Origin: Chara braunii
Lineage: Eukaryota > Streptophyta > Charophyceae > Charales > Characeae
Direction: 5' to 3'
Assembly (NCBI GenBank): GCA_003427395.1
Contig: BFEA01000457.1
Coordinates: forward strand, 761,231-807,746
DNA: 46,516 nucleotides
The notes beneath the pieces were generated by a model. That model saw nothing but the letters and a program-made list of their open reading frames with translations. It was not told the DNA's origin and ran no database searches. Below are positions 8,676 through 18,972 of this stretch, piece after piece (within the stretch, counting starts at the first letter, position 1; the number at the start of each line of letters is the position of its first letter). Position numbers and translations under genes: made by a program.

Positions 8676-9050
8676 CACCCTTCACCACCTCAGGATGCGG
8701 CCTGCCTAAACAGGTGGTTTTCAGGGTCTTCAGACCTTTCACCACTTCAAGACCATTCAGGTTTGGAAATCCTGAATGGTCCTGAAGTGGTGAAAGCTCC
8801 GAAGACCCTGAAAACCACCTGTTTAGGCAGCTTGCATCCTCAAGTGGTGAAGGGTGGTTTTAATGGTCTTCGGACCTTTCACCACTTCAGGACCATTCAG
8901 GATTTTCAAACTGCCCATAACTCTCACTTGACCACTTCAGGACACCCTTCACCACTTCAGGATGCAGCCTGCCTAAACANGTGGTTTTCAGNGTCTTCGG
9001 ACNTTTNACCACTTCAGGGCCATTCAGGATTTTCGGACTGCCCAAAACTC
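8676..9050. repeat. Large foldback (86-bp arms) plus a third direct copy
   Basis: Arms 8676-8761 and 8771-8856 are inverted copies around a 9-base loop, rich in CACTTCAGGA and GGTGGTTTTCAGG words. Pieces of the same unit return in direct orientation at 8853-8907 and at 8931-9035. The frame open at 8649-9074 is made of this repeat and is not evidence of a gene. Confidence 0.85.
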
Positions 9051-9984
9051 TCACTTCTGAATTTTCATTCCTGAATTTTCAGCTACCTGATAACCGCTTG
9101 TGAACCACCGAGGGCTCGAGGCTATCAGCCACTATGGCTCGAACGCCCCACCGACCCAGCTAGCCTCTGAACCTTGTGAGAACCTGCTGCAGGNAATCAT
9201 CTCTTGCTCAAGAGGCGCAGTCGAAACTCTCTGCCTCTTCATGAAGGAAGNAAGTGCTGACACCGGAGGGGACGCCANTNTGGATAGACTCTCGNCGGGG
9301 AACCGTTGCGAGAGCCCGACCGCTGCAGCGGGAACACTCCTTCCAACATGAAGAATGCAGCAAGCTTCAATCCGCTGCGATGCTAAGTGATCTTCGCCCC
9401 GACCACATGATCNGACAGATCACTCCATCGATTATGACACATGACTNACTACCTACCCCTTTAGAGCTCGGTAGTGCTTAGCCGCGAAGNCCCATCTGGA
9501 GAGGAACCCCATCACGACGATGTTGAGTCCCTTGNCACGGGAACACTTCAATAGGCTAAGTACCACCCTCTTTCAGAGATAACCAATCAACTTGTGCCAG
9601 ATGATGCTAGACAATCCTCCTTACGCAATCGTACTAGAAGNTTGNCCCATCAATTGAGCGCTGACTTATGAGAGGAACAAAACATTTTTTTNCTTTATCC
9701 CACAGCCATTCATTTCACAGTGTCATTCAGACTAAATAAAATACAATAAGAGGCAAGNACTGAAACCCCATAAACTGGTTCCCAATCCCCTTGACATATC
9801 CCAAGGACTCGACAAATCACAAGCCAGATACAATGCAATGAACTGAAATTTTTAAGAATTTAACTTATAGTCATACAAAACTGGGGCCAATCTGGGCCCG
9901 ACAGACATATATAAGTCCACCACTGAGCCGAACCATTATAGGCTGCACGTATCCAACTCCGGTGTCCGAAATCATACCATAATC
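9051..9984. other. 3' internal region, nothing recognised
   Basis: No gene, no clear repeat. Many Ns. AT-rich from 9680 to 9880. Confidence 0.5.
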
Positions 9985-10550
9985 ATAGCAAGCCGACTGT
10001 CCGCTGCAGCTGGCGGCACACGGGCCACGTCCGAGCGCATAATCATCATCTTTGGCTGGCGGCAGACTGGCCACGTCCCAGCACAAAATCATCATCCATA
10101 GTTGGCGGCACACTGGCCACGTCCCAGCACATAATCATCATCAGCATATCATCATCCATAGTTGGCGGCACACTGACCACGTCCCAGCATATCATCATCA
10201 TCTGTAGCTGGCGGTAACACTGGCCACGTCCTTGCATATCATCGTTTGCAGTTGGCGGCACACTGGCCTCGTCCCAACATATCATCATCATCTGAAGTTG
10301 GCAGCACACTGTCCACGTTCCAACATATAATCATCAACATCCATAGCTAGCGGCATAATAGTCACGTCCAAGCACATAATCATCATCATTAGCTGGCGGC
10401 ATACTAACCACGTTCCAACACATAGTCATTGTCGATGGCTGGCGGCACACTGGCCACGTCCCAACATAGAAAAGATCTTGCGATTGGCGGCACACTCACC
10501 ACATCCCAACCGATGCTCTGGGCACACTGGCCACGACCCAGCATGTCCAG
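9985..10550. repeat. 3'-region tandem array (about 40-60-bp units)
   Basis: Ten to eleven units share GCTGGCGGCACACTGGCCACG, with ATAATCATCATC-type spacers of variable length. The array follows the integrase stop in transcript sense. Tandem arrays in the hypervariable 3' region are known in plant Tat-type elements and can seed satellites. Confidence 0.88.
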
Positions 10551-10566
10551 GCTGATGCTAGACGGC

Positions 10567-11946
10567 TCACAGACCTCGCCTCATCATTCTGCCCGAACTC
10601 GGAATCAAATCTGCATCTCTGAGTATGAATTTTCGGAGCCGGGAGCCGGATACTATACCATGGGATCTCGTGCCATCCATCTCCGCTAGCTCATAGGCCT
10701 TGCCTTCCACTTCTCTGATGATCCTGAATAGTCTCATCCACCTGACCTCCAATCTCTTAGTCCACTGTGTCTCGAGAGATGTATCATGCAAAAGTACAAT
10801 ATCCCCGACCTGAAGTCGTTCCTTCCTGATGTACCTCTTGCTGTTCCATCGTGTCTGATCAGATAATCTGTTGTTTGACATCCTCTTTGTGGCCTCAATT
10901 ATGGCCTCATCGTCAATTGTGACATCGTGTCTGATCCTCAACCTCGGCAACTCCTCTGTGGAGTATGACTCACTCTGCGCCTCGTGGGTCCAGGTCTCAC
11001 CCAGGTTCTCAATGGGAGAAGTAGCATACCTGCCATACCAGAGTTTAATAGGTGCATAATCTGTAGTCCGTTTGACAGTTACATTGTCAGCATAGACAGT
11101 CGCCCTCAAGAAAGATGGTCAGTTCCTGGAGTCACCTTGGCACCATTTTGATATAGCGTCCTTTAGTGTCTTGTGACCTCTTTCCACTTGTGCATTAGCC
11201 TGAGGATGATATGGTGTCACAAACCTGATCCGGACTCCATGTCTGAACATGAGCCTTCACGTCATCTCGTTCTTGCATTCTGACCCCTGATCAACCACAA
11301 ACTCGCGTATGAAGGGGTAGCTTAAGTATATTTCCTCAATCCAATCTGCCACTGTCTTTGCGGTTTTCATACGGATGACTTTCACTTCAACATAACCAGA
11401 CATATTATCTCTCATATTTAATATATATTTCATTTCATCCTTGCCAGGTGGCATAGTTATTACATAAAGGTGAACAGTACTACCAGGCTCAACAAGAATA
11501 GTGGGGTATAAGGGTTCAATCAGTCTCACAAATGACCTTTTCTGACCGGCTTCACATGACGTACAATATCTCATAACCATATCCCTCAGGCCATCCCAGT
11601 GATATAGTCGGGATACTTTATAGTATGTAGCATCAGCACTCCTATGACCCCTTGCTGGACCCTCATGCAGCACGGCAATCACCTCTAGTTGTCTTTCCCT
11701 ACCACACACCATTCTCAACGGCGGCAGTCCTACCTTAGCATTCACAAAAACATGACCCCTACGCAGCCTAAAGGTTCTCTTCGTCTTCTCATGGTAAAAT
11801 TCGTCCAACTGATTACTGTTCATCACCATACCGATCCTCTTATACTCTCCATCATNCTCTTCCTTTCTTAACCTTCCCTCANCATCCTTACTCTGCTCCA
11901 GATCTTCTGACCCATCCTCTATCTCATTCAATCGATGCTCAACCAT
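10567..11946 (-). pseudogene. pol: Integrase of the giant element, stop-interrupted
   Basis: One frame runs from 11946 to 10567. The N-terminal HHCC zinc site is visible (H-EGPARG-H, then YCTSCEAGQK). The core has TMPPGKDEMKYILN, FVVDQGSE and VTPYHPQANAQVERGH, so the second Asp and the Glu of the D,D35E triad are present. The first Asp is replaced by Tyr (VHLYVITMPPG). A C-terminal region with LQVGDIVLLHD follows; no chromodomain is seen. TGA stops at 11257-11259 and 11119-11121 interrupt it; the second replaces a likely Trp codon. It would insert the cDNA into the genome, but this copy cannot work. Confidence 0.88.
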
Positions 11947-12177
11947 TCATGAACTCTCAGCCAGCTNATNAGCTGCAACAANGGTCTGTTCTACCATNCC
12001 ATACCACCCTTCTTCCTCATNCNCTTGAATCAAGAGGTAGTGGAGGTAAAAATCTTCTTTTTCTCCCCAGCAGTTTTNTCTTCTNGCTGTCATGGCTGTG
12101 GCCGTNTNACAATTGGGAGCAGGAGGTAGNCCTTCATCATCGTCCTCCATAAANAATTCGTCCACGAAGGGTGCCTC
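11947..12177 (-). pseudogene. pol: RNase H to integrase linker of pol
   Basis: The same frame as the integrase continues upstream through TGA 11947-11949 to TAG 12178-12180. The encoded linker is acidic (FMEDDDE), has no recognised fold and contains many N codons. In some plant elements a second RNase H lies in this position; I cannot see one here. Confidence 0.55.
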
Positions 12178-12520
12178 CTAAAGAGATTCATCATCTATTG
12201 ATCCCCATTCCACGCAGCTCAGCCCATCTGCTCGATTCTTTTCAGTAGGTACCTTTTCTAATACAAAATCATACGTCNATATATGAGTTATCCACCTGCT
12301 AACCATAGCGTCTACTTGCTGATGTCTCTTGACAGCTCCGATTACCGCCGTGGAATCCGTTCTTAGGATGAATCTCCGCCCCATAACAGTGTCTAAACAC
12401 CCTGAGACAGTGCAAGATTGTCAGGAGCTCCTTGAACTGAATANAGCATCTCTCAACCAAATTAAGGGTGCGACTCTCAAATATAAGTGNTCTTTCTTTA
12501 CCATTCTCATCTTGCTACAC
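12178..12520 (-). pseudogene. pol: RNase H of the giant element
   Basis: The C-terminal half is clear: GRRFILRTDST, then VDAMVSRWITHI, YDFVLEKVPTEKNRADGLS, the usual end of retroelement RNase H. The upstream half (LIFESRTLNLVER, then QFKELLTILHCLRVFRH) is in another frame, so a frameshift lies near 12385-12400. It would degrade the RNA of the RNA-DNA hybrid. Confidence 0.85.
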
Positions 12521-13533
12521 GAGTACTCCTCCTAATGCTATCGGGCCGTCGTCACCTTCAATGATGAAGGGTCTCTCCCTTTCATTGTCGAAGCGGGGTA
12601 CTCCTAATACGACCCCGCCATCTCTTAACTTATCTTGAAGTATCCGTGCAGTCTTCTCTCTTTGGTCAGACCACTGTAAGCTAGCTTCTTGTCGTACCAT
12701 TTCTCTAAGAGGCTCGGCNATCCTGGCAAACCCGGGGATGAAGATCCGCCAGAAGTTGTAGACCCCTAAGAAGCTCCTTACTTCCCGAATTGTTTTTAGA
12801 GGCATAGGCCAATTCAAGATTTTATCCACCTTCTTCGGATCGGGGCTTCTTTCTTCCAAGAAGCACCTAAAACCTAAGATCATTACCTCCCTTTGGAATA
12901 GAAATGATTTCGGTCCGCTGACTGTAAGGTTGTACATAGCCAGCCTTTCTAATGCTTTCGCTACCCCCTGCGCATGTTCTCCTACGAACCGCCTCACTCG
13001 ACCATCCACTAAAGTCTCATCCTTTTCCTTCGGTCCTTTAAGTTGATTGTCATCAATNTATGNAAANGTAACCTCTCGACATATGTCCTCCATGACCTTC
13101 AGCATGCCCCGCTGGACGACGGCGACCCCATTCGTCCACCCTTGAGGCACCACACACATTTATATGAGGCTTCTAGGTGTATGCATGACGGTCATAGGTC
13201 GACTAGTGGGATCTATGGGGAACTGGTTATAGCCAGAGTACAAGTCTATTAGGGAGTAAATGCTCCTTCCGGCAAAAGACTCGGTCAATAGATCNGCGTT
13301 GGGTAAGCTACCCGCAATCACGAACAGTTACCGAATTCAACTTTTGCAAGTTTTGTATCCAGCGTAGACCTCCTCCAGACTTCCAAAAACAAAACCAGTG
13401 ATTGGCTTAAGCACCATCCGCTGGTTTTGCAACGTTGGAGGCGATCTTTTAGTTTATGTACTTCATTACCTTTTTTTCTTCCCTTTGANCATATTTCGTG
13501 GGTTTATCATTCCAAGGCGTGTGAGGAACGGTC
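12515..13533 (-). pseudogene. pol: Reverse transcriptase, atypical GWTN type, broken
   Basis: Upstream of 13159 the pieces HTPWNDKP, KLRWIQNLQKLNSVTVRD-like text and SIYSLIDLYSGYNQFP are readable in shifting frames. From 13159 the frame gives MCVVPQGWTNGVAVVQRGML, then an IDDN catalytic box with an N in the preceding Tyr codon, then ILGFRCFLEERSPDPKK and REVRSFLGVYNFWRIFI. The thumb and connection follow normal Gypsy RT. The B motif is PQGWTN, not the common PFGLxNAP. A TAA just before 13159 and a 1-base insertion near 13320 interrupt it. Confidence 0.88.
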
Positions 13534-13881
13534 TTAGATCTTGACCATCTTGATCATGTCAAAGTCCCGTCGTCCCCTCTCCTCATCATTAAAGGAAAAG
13601 GCACCACTGTACTTTTGACATAGTTCACATATGAATTTNTTCTCAGCCGGCAGAAGGAAGTNATCGACTCCTACCTTCATTATCTTGAACCTCTCTTGGG
13701 TAATTTTTCCTCGTGTTAATGCATCCTCTCTTAACCCTTTAATTATCTTTATTTCCTTCTGTAATGCTTCATTATAGTCATTTTCTATCAGGACTGCCAC
13801 CAGATTCTTTTTAACGCCCTTGCGCTTATACTTCCTCTTAGATACGGTGACTATTTTCCTAAAAGAGACNTAGTTGCACAA
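13534..13881 (-). pseudogene. pol: Protease-RT linker of pol
   Basis: This frame carries RKYKRKGVKKNLV, then FICELCQKYSGAFSFNDEERG. The latter is the segment usually found just upstream of Gypsy RT, where a conserved F-x-E-L-x-x-KY precedes the RT fingers. It overlaps the end of the protease frame by 31 bases in another frame, which marks an old frameshift. Confidence 0.7.
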
Positions 13882-14660
13882 AAGGTGAGNTGCGTTGCCC
13901 CCGCTTTTGCTGCTCTCACAGCATCCTTGAATCCTTCCATCTCTCTCTTGTCGCCTAACTCCTTGGCTTTATCCAGGAGTTTGAGCATCTTCCCAATATC
14001 GTTTACCTTAACTGTTGTCTCTTTGTCTGTTATCNCACTCTCTTTCAATTTTGCTCGCACTTCCTTTATCAGCTTGTTAGATTCCCTATGCTCCAAGGAG
14101 TTAACATGTCGNTGATGACGAGGATGATGTCTATCACTTATCACAAAAACCTNTTCTTGACCAGTGGTGGGGTCCTGGAAAGAGACCCAGGGTGCCTCGT
14201 CATGGCTAAAAAACGCACAAACCTCCATCCTATGTAGGAAAGGGGCTCCGAGAATGNAGTCATGATCCAAGTTNGGAACCACAAAACTAAGGATTTCGGT
14301 CCGTAAAGTTTCAATCCGAATAGGCAAATCATCAATAAAATATTCCAAAGGCATGAATCCGNNTATATTGGAAAGCTGATGATTANCCTTNCTGTCTATC
14401 TCGAGCCCACATGACCTCATTGTGGCCGAGGATATGAGCANNATCTCGGCCCCAGAGTCCACTAGAGCTCTGACTTTCACANCGTTTACGGAGATATTCA
14501 AATATCCGCACGACATGTTGTCAAACTTCATCTTTGTCCCAGGCGGGGCTCTCTCCACATGCTTAGGAAAAACTCTTAGGCTATTGATCTCTAGCTTCCG
14601 NCTCTCAANCATCTTTTTAAGTTTTTCCCTAAACTTNGTCATCAAGGCTACTGCCTCTTT
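13851..14660 (-). pseudogene. pol: Retropepsin (aspartic protease) of the giant element
   Basis: The frame contains VRALVDSGAE, the DSG active-site loop, then DDLPIRIETL and ILGAPFLHRMEV, the ILG box that completes the retropepsin fold. The spacing is normal for a single-lobe retroviral-type protease that dimerises. Upstream codons (SWKEAVALM) suggest the frame once joined gag directly; a 1-base shift near 14670 now separates them. A charged lysine-rich segment follows the protease. It would cleave the gag-pol polyprotein. Several codons contain N. Confidence 0.87.
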
Positions 14661-16183
14661 CCAAGATAGGGTGATCTAGTCTCCTCGAGTAATTTCTTTA
14701 CTACTTCTTTTATCGAGATCCCTTCCTCGACCTCGGATCTCAAGACCACCTTCCTCTNTTTTCCAGNAACTTCCTTTCCCTTTCCTTCCTTTACTAGGTC
14801 TTTAGTTCCATCAATCAGCTGGTCCAACTCTCTTTGAGTTTTCTCCCATTTTTTCTCTTCTATCTCNTTTTGACTGATATGAGATACATTCAGTCCTTNG
14901 CTACCAGAACTGCTATCCTNGGTTACTATTTTTNGAGGCANAATACCGTCGAAGGTGATGGCATCAACCCTAGCCTTCTTCTTCTTATTCTTATTGGCCT
15001 AAACCTTTTCCACGATAACNGCTCGCATTCCTCCTTTGATTCGGAAATCTACCTTATTCTGATTGGCAGCACAGATGTGTCCATTGACATTCTTCTTGAC
15101 AATCTCTTCTTCGAGTTCCTTCCCTAGTGTTGGGCACTGGGTTAGAGTGTGGCCTTCCTCATAACAATAGTAGCATCGTAAAGGGTCATCTCTCCTTTGT
15201 CAGTCTCGACTCCTGTTGTCCTTTCTCCAATCACGGTCTCGCTTCTTTTCCCATTTCTTCCTTCTTTCCTTTCTTCTTTGCCTAGCGTCATCGTCGTCAN
15301 TACTTTCACTCTCACTTTCGCTCCTTCCCTTTAACTTTTCCTTCTTCTTTTCCTCCTTTTCTTCTTCGAGTCCAACTAGGGCTTGCGTTGCTGGTGCAGA
15401 GAGGGATAACTTATCGAAGCTACCCAGCTTAACAAGGAGACCAAGGATCTCCTCGACCTTCAAGTTTCCTCCCACAGTTNCTTGAACATTTTCTTCTNTC
15501 NCATTANTTATTGNTTTCATCNGTTCTAGAGACNATTTCCGGNTTGACACCNCAGGTAGCTCACGGACCATCTCAACTACTTCATCCCACTTCAGAGGGT
15601 AATGGGCAGTGCGGCTTACCACACTCTTTCTTTCATCCTCTGCAAAATTAGTTAGCAGGACATGACACTTCAGGGCCTCATCTAGGAAGGGTACTCTCCG
15701 CATAACCCGGTCAAAATCGTCTAGAAATTGGTTTAGGGTAGCGTACTTAGAACGGNGTACATCCAACAAATTTTGCATAGTTGTTGGAACATCATACCTC
15801 GCATACTCCTCTAACATCTTTTGTCTAACGTCCGCCCATGTTGTCAGTCCTTNTGTCGTTTTTGTCACTGACACCCTCATCTTGGGCTCAACATAGGCTG
15901 GCAGAANTTTCAACTTTTGTTTGTCCGACCAACCGTGGCTCATACCGAAGACATCATAATCCTCCAAGAACTCCATAACCTTGATTCCATCAAAGCAGGG
16001 TANGTTCTCTGGAGGTACCTTGGCTCTCGGAAGATCTAACCGAACATTCATAGTGTNCATCCCGGTCTTCATGACCTCTATCCTGTTCAATATTTTTTGT
16101 CGAACAGCGGTAGTGGTCACTTCTTCGTCCCCTGTGGAGAAACTAGCACGGCTCTACTGTGCGTTCGGTCCTCTGACCATCAT
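14661..16183 (-). pseudogene. gag: Gag with CCHC zinc knuckle, three in-frame stops
   Basis: The best start is the ATG pair at 16183-16178. The capsid region reads FDGIKVMEFLEDYDVF, GMSHGWSDKQKL and RSKYATLNQFLDDFDRVMRR, the pattern of the Ty3/Gypsy gag family. A basic/acidic stretch (ARQRRKERRKKWEKKRDRDW) leads to a CX2CX4HX4C knuckle at 15134-15175. The frame continues to about 14673. Stops TAG 16154-16156, TGA 15200-15202 and TAG 14999-15001 interrupt it; each is one C-to-T step from a sense codon. Gag would form the cytoplasmic particle and bind the RNA. Confidence 0.87.
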
Positions 16184-16205
16184 GTCTAGCTTACTAGCTA
16201 AGCTC

Positions 16206-16628
16206 CTACTTCTTCTTGAACCTTTTCTCTTTTAGGATTGCCTGTAAAATTGGTTCCCAGATTCTGNCGTCATTAAAGCTNTCTGGCGGATGGGGCTCGG
16301 GAAACCTATCAAACACAATCGGTGTTAAGTCACTAACTACTCTTATCCCTTTTCTTTCTAATTCCTTCTTTACTTGGTCAACTATATTACTAATCCAGCT
16401 TCGAAGAGACTCACGATCTGTCTCTTTCTCCCTAAATGAAGGGACATAGGCTCCAATATCGTATTCACCAGTGTCAAGGAACTTCACTACAAGGATATAC
16501 ANCTTCCCAGGTGCATGCTTCTCCTCAAGGGATATGCAGCGCTCTNCCTTGTAGGGGAAAACTCCTCCACTGGTAAAAGGAACTAAGGCGTCCTGTGTTG
16601 CCGTGACTGCCGGACAGTAACCAAACAT
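16206..16628 (-). CDS. Accessory protein A4, unknown (140 aa)
   Basis: The last of the A-type proteins, directly upstream of gag. It shares with A1 and A2 the N-terminal ALVPFTSGGVFPY and ERCIS block, the strand VVKFLDTGEYDIGAY, and a C-terminal FPEPHPP-SFND followed by W-PILQAIL. It starts at ATG 16628, with only GCA between the TAG of protein B2 and this ATG. Two codons contain N. No known domain is recognised. Length and layout suggest one compact alpha/beta domain. It is open throughout, unlike neighbouring gag. Confidence 0.6.
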   Translation of the reverse strand: MFGYCPAVTATQDALVPFTSGGVFPYKXERCISLEEKHAPGKXYILVVKFLDTGEYDIGAYVPSFREKETDRESLRSWISNIVDQVKKELERKGIRVVSDLTPIVFDRFPEPHPPXSFNDXRIWEPILQAILKEKRFKKK

Positions 16629-16631
16629 TGC

Positions 16632-17001
16632 CTAATTNCTAACTTCTCTTAGTATCACTCTCAACCTTCCATATTCATCACAGACTTTGTGCTCCCCCTC
16701 TACTCCATGGACGTCGGTGTCAATATAGAGCTCACCTTCGGCCTCGTCAATGCAAGANGCGTCTCTCCTTATTTCTACTACCTCTGTTACTGAATCTCGA
16801 ACACTCCTACAAATTAAGGTCCCCAAAAAACATTGGTTCTCACGGCTCCAACTGCGAATGAGGGCTCTCACCTTCTCAGACTAAGCTACCTCTAATCGGG
16901 CTTTCATGATTGCCCTTTCGCCATCTTATAATTCCTCCATCTTTAGTCAACCCTGCATTCACCGAGTTTTCTCTACGAANCCAACAAGTTTTCTGCCTTT
17001 G
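16632..17001 (-). pseudogene. Accessory protein B2, unknown, decayed
   Basis: The open part is 16632-16871 (ELYIDTDVHGVEGEHKVCDE near its end). The same frame extends upstream through several stops, reading SLDKGRKLVGFVEKTR and RAIMKARLEVA. That part matches the LDEQRATIIGAVRG and following helix of B1 by eye, so the 240-bp frame is only the tail of a longer gene. It lies between A3 and A4. The TAG stop and the ATG of A4 are separated by three bases, the same spacing as A2 to B1, which suggests coupled translation or one ancestral fusion. Confidence 0.45.
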
Positions 17002-17514
17002 TCAAGTGATAGAAAATTCAGGAGAACCTTCGTCCTGGACTTCGAACCGATGTACAAAGGTCTCAAGAAACANCGTCTTTGGTCGCATGACTATGTCATT
17101 CTCTCTTGCCTTACCAACCACGGCAATAGCTTCTAGAAGAGGCGCCCAGTCTCTCCTGTCAGTGAAGCTATCCGTAATCAGAAAACTAGGGAGTCTTTTA
17201 AATTGCCTTACTCGTTTCCCCCAAGTCACTTTCTTATGCAAGCTTCGAAGTAGTCCCCTTATCCTCGAGAGGTGAATGTACACTCTCCTCAGACACTCTA
17301 AATAACCTTCTTCCNCNTTTATTCCTTCCTGANCATAAACCCTTACGTCAAGCTCGTCAGTCTTGAAAAATTTGACCACTNGAACATAGAATACTAAACG
17401 CCCTTCCTTACAGACGTCGTNTCTCAATATCTCGAACGGACTGTCAGTCTCAGTTACTTTACCTAACCATCCTCTACCAATGGTCATCGTAGCAATTGAC
17501 ATAGAGTTTTCACC
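17002..17514 (-). CDS. Accessory protein A3, unknown (about 170 aa)
   Basis: The frame continues open upstream to 17631, but residues before MSIATMTIGRG come from the inserted sequence, so I place the start near 17511. It carries VVKFFKTDELDVRVY in the position of the FLDT-D-YD strand of the other A proteins, then KKVTWGKRVRQF-KRLPSF and a SFTDRRDWAPLLEAI end. It is the most divergent full A copy. A poly-N-rich stretch weakens some residues. Function is unknown. Confidence 0.5.
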   Translation of the reverse strand, partial: GENSMSIATMTIGRGWLGKVTETDSPFEILRXDVCKEGRLVFYVXVVKFFKTDELDVRVYXQEGIXXEEGYLECLRRVYIHLSRIRGLLRSLHKKVTWGKRVRQFKRLPSFLITDSFTDRRDWAPLLEAIAVVGKARENDIVMRPKTXFLETFVHRFEVQDEGSPEFSIT

Positions 17515-18243
17515 AGTGCTCGCAATCTNTGTGTATGTTGCAAACTGCATCCGACCCAAATCTGGTCTGCAAAAAAACCTACAATTGTACCCAACCCCAA
17601 CTGCAAANAAATATTNTGGNCAGCTGTCCAAACTGGATAGCTGGTTTTTGCAGATTTTTCAAATTGCACCTGACCCAACCAGAAACCTGAAAAATTGGTC
17701 AACTGNACCCAACCAGACCANGACCNAATTTAATACNACTCTGGCTGCCCAGACTGAAATAAAGTTATAGGCCTATCTGCAACCAGTGGCAACAATTTTC
17801 TGCTCTGCCCAGGTACATTTTTCCTTNTTTGTTTTGTTTTCTTTGTGAACTGAAAATTCAAATGAACATCATTATTTAGAAGCAATGGGCGNACCAACGT
17901 AGTACGCCCCGTCCCCCTCTCTCTCTCTCTGAGGATGAACCCACTATTCTTCTCCTGCCAGTTTGCCACCCACCAACTTACTGAGCTTAGGGGCTTCACA
18001 ATTTTGAAGTTTGTCTGNTAGCTGCCCCAAGGAGGTTTCCCACCCACACAAAGTCGATGTGACACTCAGACATCTCACACACAGCTGCCCGCTGCCCCAA
18101 GGTCATTTCCCGCCCCAAGGAATTGAAGTGATGAACTCCTGCATGTTGCTGCCGCAGGTGTTCCGAAAATGAACACACAGACCCTTCATGCAGTTCAGAT
18201 ACATTGACACTGTTTCGTTTCAGCTCTTTGTGTTCCCCACCTT

Positions 18244-18607
18244 GTTTTTTTTTTGTTTTATTTTGTAACAAAACACAAAGCGCTTTTTATTCTGGGGGCC
18301 ATCAGTCTGGTTGCTTATCACCGGCAAGCATGAGTTCAAACACGGAAAAGATGTAGAAAAAGGGTCAGCCTTGCCGTTTGGTACTACTCGCCTCTCAAGG
18401 GGGGGCCTGCTGCGGACCATCCCACCCCCCAAACCATGGCCTCCCCGGGGGTTCTTCTGCTGACCGGGATATAGCAGAACCCTGTCACGCAGCAGAAAGG
18501 TCTAAGGGGGCGGGGCGGGGCAGGGCAGGGCAGGGGTGGTGGCTTCATAGGAGTCTCTTAGGCCGCTTGTCTCCAATCCTCTTCCTGGTTGCATCTTCTA
18601 GTAAGAN
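18244..18607 (-). mobile_element. Poly(A)-tailed retrocopy, first copy
   Basis: Read on the minus strand, a unit of about 344 bases (18264-18607) ends with an AATAAA signal (near 18286-18291) followed 20-25 bases later by an A-rich tail (18244-18263). It has no open frame shared with its twin and no visible RNA polymerase III boxes, so it may be a SINE or a fragment of a processed transcript. Confidence 0.6.
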
Positions 18608-18608
18608 C

Positions 18609-18972
18609 CTTTTTTTTTTTTTTTTTTTTTTGTAACAAAACACAAAGCGCTTTTTATTCTGGGGGCTAACAGTCTGGTTGCTTATCGCCGGCAAGCATGA
18701 GTTCAAACACGGAAAAGATGTAGAAAAAGGGTCAGCTTTGCCGTTTGGTACTACTCGCCTATCAAGGGGGGCCTGCTGCGGACCATCCCATCCCCCAAAC
18801 CATGGCCTCCCCGGGGGTTCTTCTGCTGACCGGGATATAGCAGAACCCTGTCACGCAGCAGAAAGGTCTCAGGGGGCGGGGCGGGGCAGGGCAGGGCAGG
18901 GGAGGTGGCTTCATAGGAGTCTCTTAGGCTGCTTGTCTCCAATCCTCTTCCTGGTTGCATCTTGTAGTAAGA
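18609..18972 (-). mobile_element. Poly(A)-tailed retrocopy, second tandem copy
   Basis: The unit at 18631-18972 is about 97% identical by eye to the first copy and has a 22-base poly(A) tail (18609-18630) abutting the 5' end of the first. The two share the outer end GCATCTT-TAGTAAGA. High similarity means the duplication is much younger than the host retrotransposon. Confidence 0.62.

Noticed and set aside
9871-10309. Minus-strand cysteine/tryptophan-rich repeat frames
   Set aside because: They are translations of the 3'-region tandem array behind the integrase stop.
10567-12165. Tat/Ogre assignment of the giant element from size alone
   Set aside because: The size and antisense ORF fit, but the RT motifs and tRNA-Asp primer site are not those I associate with Ogre, so lineage is left open.
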